Source of the DNA: Aquirickettsiella gammari
GTDB lineage: Bacteria; Pseudomonadota; Gammaproteobacteria; Diplorickettsiales; Diplorickettsiaceae
NCBI GenBank assembly: GCA_963701065.1
Contig: OY969558.1
Coordinates: 806,001 to 870,000 of the forward strand
Reading direction: 5' to 3'
Length of the DNA stretch: 64,000 bases
The notes beneath the pieces are model-generated. The model was not told where the DNA came from. It saw only the letters and a program-made list of their open reading frames with translations, and made no database searches. Within the stretch, counting starts at the first letter, position 1, and every line of letters starts with the position of its first letter. This document shows positions 26,974-36,365 of the stretch, in pieces. Made by a program: the position numbers and the translations under genes.

Positions 26974-27309
26974 ATGACGAGTTTGTTAGTTAATGGCGAG
27001 AAAATTTTAACCGATCAGTACGGTTATCTTATCCATTCAGCAGATTGGCATGAGGATGTGGCAACGATGATTGCACAAGGTGAATCATTAACTCTTATTA
27101 AAGATCACTGGCACGTTATTTATTTTTTGCGTAATTTTTATCAACAATATCATAAAACACCTGCAATTAGGATCTTGGTTAATCAATTGTCAGTACAGTT
27201 AGGTCCTGAAAAAGCCAGTAGCATCTATCTGAATAAGCTTTTTCCTAAAGGAATATTAAAGCAGGCGAGTAAGCTAGCGGGTTTGCCCCGCCCTACGCGT
27301 TGTATGTAA
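26974..27309 (+). CDS. tusE: TusE/DsrC-type sulfurtransferase
   Basis: 111-residue DsrC-family protein that relays persulfide sulfur to MnmA for 2-thiouridine in tRNA wobble positions. DWHEDVATMIAQGE, HWHVIYFLRNFY and the C-terminal PRPTRCM, with the conserved penultimate cysteine C110, are present. TusBCD partners are not in this window. An orphan tusE is common in gammaproteobacteria. Confidence 0.93.
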   Translation: MTSLLVNGEKILTDQYGYLIHSADWHEDVATMIAQGESLTLIKDHWHVIYFLRNFYQQYHKTPAIRILVNQLSVQLGPEKASSIYLNKLFPKGILKQASKLAGLPRPTRCM

Positions 27310-27395
27310 CATTAGCTTATAATTCTTATTAAATTTAGAGTTAAGTTGCTAGTAAATGAGTAAACAAAATATTCAATAATAAAATAGGATTGGAT

Positions 27396-29669
27396 ATGCC
27401 TGATACAAAAACAGAATCGCTAGCGTTAGAAAAATCTATATTAAGAAAAATTGATAGTTTAAAAACAACTTCACTTAAGGAGGCATTTGAAAACTATTTT
27501 AAAAATGAATGTGTACTTAATAATTTTTTAAATAACCAATTAGTTGATGATGTTGTTTTTAATGCATTAGAGCGATGCCTTTATCGAGTAAAAGGCTATC
27601 AGAAAATTGATACCGATCTACCGGATAGCTTTATTTTGGAGGAAGATGCTTGTTTTATACGCCCAAAGCTTGATGAGCTTAGGCTTAAATTAGCCGATCT
27701 TTATGCGGATATTTTAGATAATAATACATCTAAAGAACTAGACGCAAAAAATAGTTACGTAGAGATTAAAAATTTTTTTGATAAGGTTTATAAAAGTGAC
27801 ATTAGCAAAGTATCATTTTCAAATAAATTGATAATTTTTGATTTATTATTAAATTTGTTAGCAAAAAAAAATGACGTAACACTCGAGAAATTTCATAAGG
27901 AATTTACCCCATTATTTATTTTCATACAATCATTAATAACCAAACAAAAAAATCTTGTTATTCTTTTAGAATACTTAAGTAATTTAGGCAGTGAATTTAA
28001 TGAGGTAAACTCTTATTCAGATGAAAACATTTTAGCTATAAAAAAATATTTTTACTCAATTGTTCGATCCTTAGATAAAGATAAAAAAATAATAGACCAG
28101 CATTTATTAAAAGTGCTTACTAAGCTGGTAAAAGAGCAGAGTAATGATCCTTTAAAAAAGTTCAGTATTATCTTTATTGAGAAATGTCTCAATGATGTAG
28201 GTATGACGCATTCCGATTTTAATTTTGTTATTGGCTTAGTCTACAGCGCTTTGAAAAAAAGCAATAGTAAGCCACTAAAAATAGTGCAAAATAGTGAATT
28301 TTTTAATAAATTTAAGCAGGTAGTCGGCAAAAAATCTTTTAACGATCCTTTAAAAGAGTTTGAGGAAACCTTTAAAGAATTAAGTAAACAGACAATTTCT
28401 AGCGAGATTCTTAATTTTACATCTACTAAAGAAAGTTTCCCGATAAGAACTGAACGCGATAAATTTATTGCTAACTATTTTCCAGCTGAAGAGAGTATTA
28501 AGCAAGCTAAGGTAAAAGAAAATTTTCGTCGATCGCTAGAGGTGTTGAATCTAACAAATAAAATCGAAGAAAAACTACCCATTAATTATTTAACAAAAAA
28601 TATAGGAAAATTTAAACTTATAAATACGTTGAATAGTGAAACTTTAGGTAAATTAAAAGAAAATATAATAAGTGCTAGCGAAAATTTAAGCGATATTTTT
28701 TTTAGCGCCGCTGAAAATTTCAAAGTAAAAAATGATTTAAATAATTTGAGTAAAATAAAAGATATAAACCAAGTTTCTGAAGAAGCGAAGATCAACGTAA
28801 ATTCACTAAAGCTTAAATTATCTGATTTTATTGAGAAGTTAAAAAATTTAGAGAATAAAATCACTCTATTTGTTACTAATATTAGTGTAATCGATGAACT
28901 TAATATGAGCGGAACAGAGTTTAGTCCAACTAGTTTAGAAAATGGGAAAGATATTGAAAAAAACATAGATGAGCATGTTAAATCCTTTAAAGATAATTAT
29001 TTTAATCTTAGCCAAGAATTATTGAACCTACTTATAGGCGAAGAGATCAAAAAGGAAAATGACTGGTTTGATGGTAATAACAAATCCAGTTTGACTGAAC
29101 GATTATTTAACAGGGGTTATTTAAGTGGTAATTTGGTCATTAAAAAAATTAAATCTAAATTAGATGAAAATATGAATTTTAATAAATATAAGGGTTTCTT
29201 CGAAAGAGAAAGTTTTTGGGATTTGCTAAATTATGGAATTATCCGTTGGCCATGGAGTAATAAAGAAATTTTTGCTATTAAATGGGCCGAACAATTATGC
29301 TTGCCTATGGTGCTTGATCTAAAAGAGCAATTATTGAATTTTGAGCTTATGTCAGAAGAAGATTCCTTAGAAAAAATACTAAGCCTCCCTAAATACGTTA
29401 ATCCGGATAAAATTCTTTTATTTCATCAACAACTTATGAGATTTAGGCAAAAAATAATAGCGTATAAATCTAAAATAGAAGTGCTAGATAAAGAAATAGA
29501 TAAATTGGCAGAGCAAGCAAAAGAGGTTATTCCATGCTCCCATAAGCCTACTTTTATCGATAGTTCTTTTTTAGCTAATACCCAATCTTCGAGTAAGGAT
29601 CGCACAGAAAGCTCGATACCTAATATTGTTAAAGCAGATTTAAGCCGCACTTTTTACAATGTAAGGTAA
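27396..29669 (+). CDS. Large lysine-rich protein of unknown function (candidate effector)
   Basis: 757 residues, unrecognised. No signal peptide; strongly helical, rich in Lys, Asn, Leu, Phe and Glu, with probable coiled-coil near the C-terminus (about 680-720: KIEVLDKEIDKLAEQAKE). Start is ATG 27396 with AGGA upstream rather than TTG 27390. About residues 600-645 contain a Trp-rich block FWDLLNYGIIRWPW followed by KWAEQLCLP that resembles a segment of the next gene's product. The sequence is visibly more AT-rich than its neighbours and no housekeeping partner is near. Size, composition and a Dot/Icm-type relative elsewhere in the window suggest a secreted effector, which is inference. Confidence 0.7.
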   Translation: MPDTKTESLALEKSILRKIDSLKTTSLKEAFENYFKNECVLNNFLNNQLVDDVVFNALERCLYRVKGYQKIDTDLPDSFILEEDACFIRPKLDELRLKLADLYADILDNNTSKELDAKNSYVEIKNFFDKVYKSDISKVSFSNKLIIFDLLLNLLAKKNDVTLEKFHKEFTPLFIFIQSLITKQKNLVILLEYLSNLGSEFNEVNSYSDENILAIKKYFYSIVRSLDKDKKIIDQHLLKVLTKLVKEQSNDPLKKFSIIFIEKCLNDVGMTHSDFNFVIGLVYSALKKSNSKPLKIVQNSEFFNKFKQVVGKKSFNDPLKEFEETFKELSKQTISSEILNFTSTKESFPIRTERDKFIANYFPAEESIKQAKVKENFRRSLEVLNLTNKIEEKLPINYLTKNIGKFKLINTLNSETLGKLKENIISASENLSDIFFSAAENFKVKNDLNNLSKIKDINQVSEEAKINVNSLKLKLSDFIEKLKNLENKITLFVTNISVIDELNMSGTEFSPTSLENGKDIEKNIDEHVKSFKDNYFNLSQELLNLLIGEEIKKENDWFDGNNKSSLTERLFNRGYLSGNLVIKKIKSKLDENMNFNKYKGFFERESFWDLLNYGIIRWPWSNKEIFAIKWAEQLCLPMVLDLKEQLLNFELMSEEDSLEKILSLPKYVNPDKILLFHQQLMRFRQKIIAYKSKIEVLDKEIDKLAEQAKEVIPCSHKPTFIDSSFLANTQSSSKDRTESSIPNIVKADLSRTFYNVR

Positions 29670-29736
29670 ATATAATTTGTATTATTTAAATCGGATAATA
29701 GAATCGTTTAAAAACAAAAAATAATAAGGTGTTTAC

Positions 29737-32178
29737 ATGCTCAGTCGAGATGATATCACTAATCAAGTTAATAACATGATTAGTTTTGGTGGCGATTCTT
29801 TTTTTAAAGTAGTGAATAAGGTTTCTATAGAGAATAAGCAATTAGTCTTGCAGTTTAGTCAAAAAACCTGTCATGCCATCAAATCATGGTGGGAGCCATT
29901 GCGTACAAGCTGCAGTGATATCAATGTGTCGCCGACGCAAAATCAAGCTAAAAGTTTTTGTCTACCTAGCAATACGCTTGATCCGGATAAGGATTTCATT
30001 TTAGCAGAAGATCAAAAAAACTTAGAAGATCAGCTTAAGAAAATACGCGATATCATTCCTTCGGATAAAAATAAAGGTCTAGATTTCGAAAATAAAGATT
30101 TCTTACTTCAAATAGATAGCTTGTTAGAAGAGCTTAAAGAGACCAAGAGTATATTGGCAAATAGATGGTCTGTTATTCATGGTATTACTAACAGTTTATT
30201 TTTATTATTTACTAAAGAAAAATTTGATTTAAATGAAAAAAATTTAATGGCGAAAATTCTGTTGATTATTATAGGAAACAATAATTTATCAGTAGAGCAA
30301 GTAAGACTCATTAAAAAATTTAATAAATATTTAAATACTAGAGCTAATTCTGAATTGGATGACTTTATTAAGGAACTTGATAAGTTAAAATTACTTAAGC
30401 AAGCCTACAATGCTATTTGTACTCAAGAAATGAAAGAAATAGCGAATTCATTAAAAAAATTAAATTATAAACCTAAAAAAATAAGGACAAGAACGATAGA
30501 TTTTTATCCAAATGGAATGGGATTTTGTGTTGAGGATGAAGTAAATCGTGGAAAACGGATCTTGTCAGAAGAAATTAAGCGCTTAGCAAGTATTGATGTG
30601 GAAAAAAATAACTTAATTGTTGGCGATAAACTAAGTCAGGGCGAAGCAGTTTTATTAGAAGAGTTTAAGCGTTTGGGAAATATTGATTTAGAGAAAATAG
30701 AATGTCCAGATGAAAGTATCTTAGAGGAAGAGTGCTCACTGGAGGAAAAAAATGAACTGTTATACGCTAAGCTATGGGGAAGAATAGAAAGTATTGAGAA
30801 GAGCGGTAGAATCAGAGCGGATAAAATTGCAAAAAGAAGGCTTACTGGAAAGCCAGTTATAGACAAGGCGCCAAAGCAGGCGTTAGAACGCTTATTATCC
30901 CCGATTAAGAGGGAAATTGAAGAGTTTTATGCGAAAGAAGATAACGCTGTAAACGAGGCTTGTTTTGACTTGCCACGTTTTGAAGCAAGTAACAATAATT
31001 TTATTAATTACATTAACTTTAAAGATTTCAAAGAATTAATAAGTGTAGCGAATAAGATTTTTTTATCTATAAAAGAAATAGCACTTATTTTGAAAAAAAT
31101 AGGCGATTTTTATTATGATTTAAATGGTTGTCAGATTTACTCTGAATATTTTAATCAAGAAATTGTTAATTTTAATAGAAATTTTAACAAAGCGGATATC
31201 GTTGTTTTTCTTAAAAATGCGCTTAAATTATTTGAAGAGTATAAATTAGATCCGAGCAAAGCTAATCGATTTATTTTTCATAAATCAAATAATAAGTTTG
31301 AAGAAATCACATTTTCTAACCAGGCCAGATTAGATGAGTTTGTTTATTCTAACAGGCTTGAATCTATTATCAAAAATCAAAAAACAGAGATTAAAGCTTA
31401 TTTAGATGGATATTTTCACAAGGATATTTTATTTAATGAGAAAATTTTAGAAAATAAGGTTTATCGTGATGGAAATTTATTCAAATATTTTTTTGAAAAA
31501 ATTAAAAAATTCATAATTAATTTTTCAAGAAATTATTTTATGAATCGGGAAAGTAAGCTTGCTTTTATAAATAAACTTAAAGAAAATATAGGGTCTGCGG
31601 CACCTTTTAACTCGGTAAATAATTTTGTTTCTGGATTAAAATGGTGGCGTTTGATTTTTTATGGAATAAACCCATTTTGTCTGTATAAAAAAGGATTTAA
31701 GAGAAAATTAGCTGAGCAATTGTTTCTTGCTCTAATAGATGAAGATTTCAAGAAGGTTGTTAATAATTTAGAGATAGCGACTGATCATACTGCGCGTATC
31801 CAACACACAGATGGGCTATCTGATATTATAGCTCGACTTAGGTCTTTGAATCGAAGTGATAGGGGTAATATTGGGGAAAAATCTAAATCTCGTCATGAGA
31901 TAATTAACGAATTAAAAAAAGATGTAATAAAAGAATTGCCAAAAAAATTACTTCATTTAAAGGAGCAGGCAAATTTATCTTTAAGCCAGTTCTCTGAGCT
32001 ATTGAATTGGTCAAAAACAACAATTGAAGCTTTAGAGCAAGCAAAAAAAGAAGAAAATAATGTTTCTGCTGGTTCGGAGAGTAACTCTTATTTTTTAAAT
32101 TGGTTGCAAAGACAAAGTAAGGAAGTGGATACAGAGAGTAAAACATCCTTTCCTAGACAGCATGCTTTTAATACCTAA
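29737..32178 (+). CDS. Second large lysine-rich protein of unknown function (candidate effector)
   Basis: 813 residues, unrecognised. Shares with the preceding gene an N-terminal D-x-FIL-x-ED block (about residues 85-95) and a C-terminal block LKWWRLIFYGINP then KLAEQLFLALI (about 632-668), so the two look like diverged tandem paralogues. Residues about 741-770 (LKEQANLSLSQFSELL then WSKTTIEALEQ) resemble an XRE-type helix-turn-helix. The tail is polar and glutamate/serine rich, as Dot/Icm export signals can be. No signal peptide or membrane helix is clear. Convergent with the thioredoxin-like gene, 17 bases apart. Function unknown. Confidence 0.7.
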   Translation: MLSRDDITNQVNNMISFGGDSFFKVVNKVSIENKQLVLQFSQKTCHAIKSWWEPLRTSCSDINVSPTQNQAKSFCLPSNTLDPDKDFILAEDQKNLEDQLKKIRDIIPSDKNKGLDFENKDFLLQIDSLLEELKETKSILANRWSVIHGITNSLFLLFTKEKFDLNEKNLMAKILLIIIGNNNLSVEQVRLIKKFNKYLNTRANSELDDFIKELDKLKLLKQAYNAICTQEMKEIANSLKKLNYKPKKIRTRTIDFYPNGMGFCVEDEVNRGKRILSEEIKRLASIDVEKNNLIVGDKLSQGEAVLLEEFKRLGNIDLEKIECPDESILEEECSLEEKNELLYAKLWGRIESIEKSGRIRADKIAKRRLTGKPVIDKAPKQALERLLSPIKREIEEFYAKEDNAVNEACFDLPRFEASNNNFINYINFKDFKELISVANKIFLSIKEIALILKKIGDFYYDLNGCQIYSEYFNQEIVNFNRNFNKADIVVFLKNALKLFEEYKLDPSKANRFIFHKSNNKFEEITFSNQARLDEFVYSNRLESIIKNQKTEIKAYLDGYFHKDILFNEKILENKVYRDGNLFKYFFEKIKKFIINFSRNYFMNRESKLAFINKLKENIGSAAPFNSVNNFVSGLKWWRLIFYGINPFCLYKKGFKRKLAEQLFLALIDEDFKKVVNNLEIATDHTARIQHTDGLSDIIARLRSLNRSDRGNIGEKSKSRHEIINELKKDVIKELPKKLLHLKEQANLSLSQFSELLNWSKTTIEALEQAKKEENNVSAGSESNSYFLNWLQRQSKEVDTESKTSFPRQHAFNT

Positions 32179-32195
32179 GTTAAATTTTCATTAAT

Positions 32196-32750
32196 CTATT
32201 TCCATTTAATATTACACCCTATACTCGGTATTTGTTGTGGGTCAACAGGCTTTCCAGTGAGAATATTCTCTAAGGCGGCTCGGATATCTTGGCCAGTCAC
32301 AGGGATCTTATTGTTAGGTCTTGAACCATCGAGTTGGCCCCGATATACACAGAATAGATCCTTGTCAAAAATATAAAAATCGGGTGTGCAAGCCGCTTGA
32401 TAGGCTTTTGCGACGGATTGTGTTTTGTCATAGAGGTAGGGGAAACTAAAACCTAATTTTTTGCCTAATTGGCCCATTTTATCGGGGGCATCTTCAGGAT
32501 AGCTTTGTGCATCATTCGCACTGATGGCAATAAAAGAAATCCCTTTGGCCTGATAGTCCTGGGCTAATTTAACCAGTTCGTGAATGACATGCTTTACATA
32601 GGGACAATGATTACAAATAAACATAATGACCGTCGCTTTTGATGATTTAAGCTGTTTTAAATGCTTATGTTTATTACTTAAGGTATCCAATAATTCAAAA
32701 TCAGCTGCTTTCGTTCCCAAGGCAAGCATCGTTGAAGGAGTTAATGCCAT
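32196..32750 (-). CDS. Thioredoxin-like/AhpC-TSA domain protein
   Basis: 184-residue cytoplasmic protein with a thioredoxin fold: G-TKAADFELLDT, MFICNHCPYVKHV carrying a CxxC (CNHC), and AACTPDFYIFDKD with the cis-proline region. This YbaA/resA-like subgroup is widespread in Legionella and cyanobacteria and is annotated as thioredoxin family or redoxin. Redox partner unknown. Divergent from tdk, with which it shares a 65-base promoter region. Confidence 0.85.
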   Translation of the reverse strand: MALTPSTMLALGTKAADFELLDTLSNKHKHLKQLKSSKATVIMFICNHCPYVKHVIHELVKLAQDYQAKGISFIAISANDAQSYPEDAPDKMGQLGKKLGFSFPYLYDKTQSVAKAYQAACTPDFYIFDKDLFCVYRGQLDGSRPNNKIPVTGQDIRAALENILTGKPVDPQQIPSIGCNIKWK

Positions 32751-32772
32751 AAAATATTTTCCCTATTTTCCA

Positions 32773-32804
32773 AAGTTACGGGTATTATACGCTAAACGTA
32801 ACTT
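32773..32804. promoter_or_regulatory. Dyad with central TATAAT between the thioredoxin-like gene and tdk
   Basis: AAGTTACG (32773-32780) and CGTAACTT (32797-32804) flank GTATTATAC (32782-32790), itself symmetric. On the minus strand the centre reads a perfect TATAAT about 34 bases before the thioredoxin-like start. No good -35 is seen. It could be an operator over a divergent promoter. Confidence 0.45.
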
Positions 32805-32815
32805 AATTTTTGACC

Positions 32816-33403
32816 ATGGCTAAGCTCTATTTTTATTATTCAGCGATGAATGCGGGCAAAAGTACTGCCTTGCTACAGGCGAGTTATAATTATCAAGAAC
32901 GAGGGATGCAAACCTTGCTGTTTGCTCCGGATATTGATAATCGCTATAAAGCCGGTTGCGTTTTTTCACGAATTGGCTTAGAGGCAAAGGCGACTGTATT
33001 CAGCGCAAAAGATAACTTGTTTGAATGTGTAGAGCGATTACTTGAACAAAAAACAAATTTAAGGTGTATTTTAATCGATGAAGCGCAATTTTTAACAAAA
33101 GCGCAGGTTTTTCAGTTAACAGATATCGTTGATCGGTTGGACATTCCTGTTTTAAGCTATGGATTACGTAGCGATTTTCGTGCCGAGCCTTTTGAGGGGA
33201 GTTTATATCTGCTTATCTTAGCGGACGAGATAAGCGAGATAAAAACTATCTGTTATTGTGGGCGCAAGGCGATTATGAATATTAGAATTGATGCTAAAAA
33301 CCGTAAAATAACCAAAGGTCAACAAATCGACATTGGCGGTAATGAACGTTATATTTCAGTGTGTAGAAAGCATTTTAAATTAGCTGATACCGCTATCAAG
33401 TAG
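32816..33403 (+). CDS. tdk: Thymidine kinase
   Basis: Type II thymidine kinase for deoxynucleoside salvage. AMNAGKSTALL is the P-loop, LIDEAQFL the Walker B-like block, and a C-terminal zinc site uses CYCGRKA and the later CRKHF. Start placed at ATG 32816 (MAKLYFYYSAMNAGKS) rather than the TTG two codons upstream. 195 residues, normal for TK1-like bacterial enzymes. Confidence 0.95.
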   Translation: MAKLYFYYSAMNAGKSTALLQASYNYQERGMQTLLFAPDIDNRYKAGCVFSRIGLEAKATVFSAKDNLFECVERLLEQKTNLRCILIDEAQFLTKAQVFQLTDIVDRLDIPVLSYGLRSDFRAEPFEGSLYLLILADEISEIKTICYCGRKAIMNIRIDAKNRKITKGQQIDIGGNERYISVCRKHFKLADTAIK

Positions 33404-33547
33404 ATAAAGCCACTTATAGTACCACCTAATGCGGTGATTTAGCTTGGACAATAGGCTTGCCTTCCTATAGACTACGGCTCTCAAATAGGCCCTAAAAATA
33501 AAAGACCCAAGTATTGCAAAAAGTCTCATCTCTATTTGAGGAAACCA

Positions 33548-34849
33548 ATGGCCGAAACGTCTCATCAAATACCGGATCATCTAAGCTTTGCTAAGATCCA
33601 GCCTTGGCTGGTCTGTCTTTCAGCCGCTTTGTTCTTCTTTTATGAGTTTATCCAGATGGGGATGTTTAACTCCATCAGCCAAGAGCTAATGCATGATTTT
33701 TCGATCAATGCCGGACAATTAGGCCTCTTATCAGCGACGTATTTTTATGCCGATGTTATTTTCTTATTGTTTGCTGGCATACTCGTTGATCGTATTTCAA
33801 TACGTACTATTATACTTAGCGCGATGGTAATGGTCGTGCTGTCTACTATTACCTTTGCTTGCAGTCAATCCTTTCGGCTCGCTGCATTTAGCCATTTCAT
33901 AGCGGGTATTGGTAATGCCTTTTGTTTTTTAAGTTGTATTAAATTAGCCACACGTTGGTTTCCCTCACAGCGTTTGGCGTTGGTGATGGGCATTATGATT
34001 ACCATTGCGATGGCGGGAGGCATCGTGGCGCAAACCCCCTTTGCTTTCTTGGTGCATATACTGGGCTGGCGATCGGCTGTGCTGGTTAATGCAGCATTAG
34101 GTGGTTTTATTACCGTAATCGTTTATGTTTTTGTTTATGATCATCCGGAACATCAAAAGGCTAAAAAAATAGTTAAAGCCGCTATTCCGTCCACTTCGGT
34201 AGGCAGAAGTGTCGTTTTAGCTTTGTTGAATAAACAGAATAGTTTAGCCGGGATATATACTTGTCTTTTGAATTTACCTATTATTTTGTTAGGCGCATTG
34301 TGGGGCACATTATATTTAACTCAAGTTCATCATCTTGGAAAAACACAAGCTTCACTGGTTGCCATGATGATATTTTTAGGCACCATTATAGGCTCGCCTT
34401 TAGTGGGTTGGTTTTCTGATTTTATCGGTAGACGGCGATCATTGATGATAATTGGTGCGCTATTATCCCTGCTGGTTTTAATGCTTATTATGTTGGTACA
34501 GGGATTACATTTCTATACATTATTGGTTTTATTTTTATTGCTGGGTATTTTCACCAGTACGCAAATTATTAGCTATCCGTTGATTGCAGAAAGTAATCCT
34601 AAGCATTTAACAGGGACGTCAACTAGTTTAGCCTCGATCCTTATTATGGGAGGTGGTGCCATATTTCAGCCTTTATTTGGTTGGTTAATCGATCTGCATT
34701 GGGATCGAGTGTTAATACAAGGCCTGCCGTTATACTCACCTAGTAATTATCTTTATGGTATGGCGATTATGCCCATTGCTTTTGTAGTGAGTTTAATAGC
34801 CGCTTGTTGTTTGCGTGAAACCTATTGCCAACCTTATTCGCGAGAATAA
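33548..34849 (+). CDS. MFS transporter (first of a tandem pair)
   Basis: About 433 residues, 12 predicted helices. ATG 33548 with GAGG upstream is preferred to the in-frame TTG at 33536. FFYEFIQMGMFNSIS in helix 1, GILVDRISIR as the loop 2-3 motif and GWFSDFIGRRRSL in loop 8-9 mark the major facilitator superfamily. This type, with an FYEF-x4-N start, is common in Legionella and Coxiella, where some relatives import amino acids or organic acids. Substrate unknown. It is followed after 3 bases by a clear paralogue. Confidence 0.88.
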   Translation: MAETSHQIPDHLSFAKIQPWLVCLSAALFFFYEFIQMGMFNSISQELMHDFSINAGQLGLLSATYFYADVIFLLFAGILVDRISIRTIILSAMVMVVLSTITFACSQSFRLAAFSHFIAGIGNAFCFLSCIKLATRWFPSQRLALVMGIMITIAMAGGIVAQTPFAFLVHILGWRSAVLVNAALGGFITVIVYVFVYDHPEHQKAKKIVKAAIPSTSVGRSVVLALLNKQNSLAGIYTCLLNLPIILLGALWGTLYLTQVHHLGKTQASLVAMMIFLGTIIGSPLVGWFSDFIGRRRSLMIIGALLSLLVLMLIMLVQGLHFYTLLVLFLLLGIFTSTQIISYPLIAESNPKHLTGTSTSLASILIMGGGAIFQPLFGWLIDLHWDRVLIQGLPLYSPSNYLYGMAIMPIAFVVSLIAACCLRETYCQPYSRE

Positions 34850-34852
34850 TTT

Positions 34853-36175
34853 ATGCCAAGTTCTGCTTTTTCTGAGAATAGTCCTGCTAGAGAAAATAAA
34901 AAATTAGCTTGGATAGTCTGTTTTTCAGCCGCACTATTTTTTTTCTATGAATTCATTCAAATGAATATGTTCAATGCGATTAGTGCTGACTTAATGCGTG
35001 CTTTTTCGCTCAGCGCAACGCAATTAGGTAAATTATCCGCTTATTATTTCTATGCAAATTTACTATTTTTACCGGTTGCGGGTGCTTTATTAGATCGTTT
35101 TTCCACACGTAAAATTATTTTATCCGCTTTACTGCTTTGCATTATAGGGATAGCCGCTTTTGCAATAACTGATTCATTTGCTTTAGCTTGTGTATTTCGT
35201 TTTATGAGTGGGATTGGCAGTGCTTTTTGTTTTCTAAGTAGCATTCGATTAGCCTCACGTTGGTTTCCTGCTAAAAATATGGCATTAGTAAGCGGTTTGA
35301 TTGTAACGATGGCGATGTTAGGAGGCATGGTAGCCCAAACACCGTTAACGGTATTAACTGAACTAGTAGGATGGCGCCATGCTTTATTATTTGATGCGAG
35401 TTTAGGCATCGTTATTTTCCTAGTTATTTTTTCTTTTGTACAAGATTATCCGACTATTTTGTATCAAGAACAGAAAAAATTTCATCAAGAGCTATCGCAA
35501 TTAGGCCTTTTCAAAAGTTGGCGTTTGGCTTATTTGAATCCACAAAATAGCTTATGTGGACTTTATGTTTCCTTGTTAAATTTACCTATTGCCTTATTAG
35601 GTGCTATTTGGGGGAGTTTATTTTTGCAACAAGCCGATCATTTTTCAGCGACCGAAGCGTCTTTTGCTCCAAGCCTACTTTTTGTTGGAACGATAATTGG
35701 TGGACCTGTTGTCGGATGGATGTCGGATAAAATTCAAAAGCGTATCCCACTTATGATGTTGGGGGTCATTGTTTCTCAGCTGTTAGTGATAACGATTATA
35801 TGTGTATCAGGGCTTTCGATAATAACAGTGGCGCTATTATTTTTTGCGTTAGGATTTTTTACTAGTAGTCAAGTATTGGGCTACCCCTTGGTTGCAGCAA
35901 GTAATCCTAAGAGTATAACGGCTACATCGGTTAGTGTTGTATCCTTCATGGCAATAGGTGGCTATGCCATATTCCAACCTTTATTTGGCTGGATGATGGA
36001 TTATAATTTTCAAGGAGTGGTATTGAATCAAATTAGAGTCTATGCCCCGAGTGATTATCATCGCGCATTATTAATTTTGCCGATAGGCTTTAGTATCGCT
36101 TTTATTGCTACTTTTTTAATGCGCGAGCCTCGTTCTTCGTCGGAATTATTCGATATAGGCGATGAAAAAAGATAG
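34853..36175 (+). CDS. MFS transporter (second of a tandem pair)
   Basis: 440 residues, 12 helices. Aligns along its length with the preceding protein: FFYEFIQMNMFNAIS, GALLDRFSTRKI, SGIGSAFCFLSSIRLASRWFP and PVVGWMSDKIQKR correspond to blocks at the same places in the first copy. A tandem duplication is the simplest origin, and the two have diverged enough that they may carry different substrates. Starts 3 bases after its neighbour, so co-transcription is likely. Confidence 0.88.
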   Translation: MPSSAFSENSPARENKKLAWIVCFSAALFFFYEFIQMNMFNAISADLMRAFSLSATQLGKLSAYYFYANLLFLPVAGALLDRFSTRKIILSALLLCIIGIAAFAITDSFALACVFRFMSGIGSAFCFLSSIRLASRWFPAKNMALVSGLIVTMAMLGGMVAQTPLTVLTELVGWRHALLFDASLGIVIFLVIFSFVQDYPTILYQEQKKFHQELSQLGLFKSWRLAYLNPQNSLCGLYVSLLNLPIALLGAIWGSLFLQQADHFSATEASFAPSLLFVGTIIGGPVVGWMSDKIQKRIPLMMLGVIVSQLLVITIICVSGLSIITVALLFFALGFFTSSQVLGYPLVAASNPKSITATSVSVVSFMAIGGYAIFQPLFGWMMDYNFQGVVLNQIRVYAPSDYHRALLILPIGFSIAFIATFLMREPRSSSELFDIGDEKR

Positions 36176-36365
36176 CAGCCCTGTTTTTTATACTAATTAT
36201 AAATGTATTTTACTCTATCCAAGTATTGCCTCCCCCCGCTTAAAACTTTAAATAACTTAGATTAAAATTGGCTATTTTAAATAATATTCGCTAGTATGGG
36301 GCTCCTTTTAGCTTTAAAAGGTCAATTTTTAAGCTTATTTTTATTTTTAAGATTGAGAATAAAAA

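Noticed and set aside
27310..27395. PmrA-box-like TTAA repeats upstream of the first large unknown
   Set aside because: TTAAA and TTAAG occur, but spacing and bases do not fit the Legionella PmrA consensus, and such words are common in AT-rich DNA.
28586..28966. 126-codon minus-strand frame inside the first large unknown gene
   Set aside because: A product of AT-rich, Lys/Asn-rich coding on the other strand; no ribosome-binding site and no recognisable domain.
35050..35409. 119-codon minus-strand frame inside the second MFS gene
   Set aside because: Antisense to a well-supported 12-helix transporter; no independent support.
36176..36365. Possible SAM riboswitch before metK
   Set aside because: The region is AT-rich with only a short CCTTTT/AAAAGG pair; no conserved SAM-riboswitch core seen.
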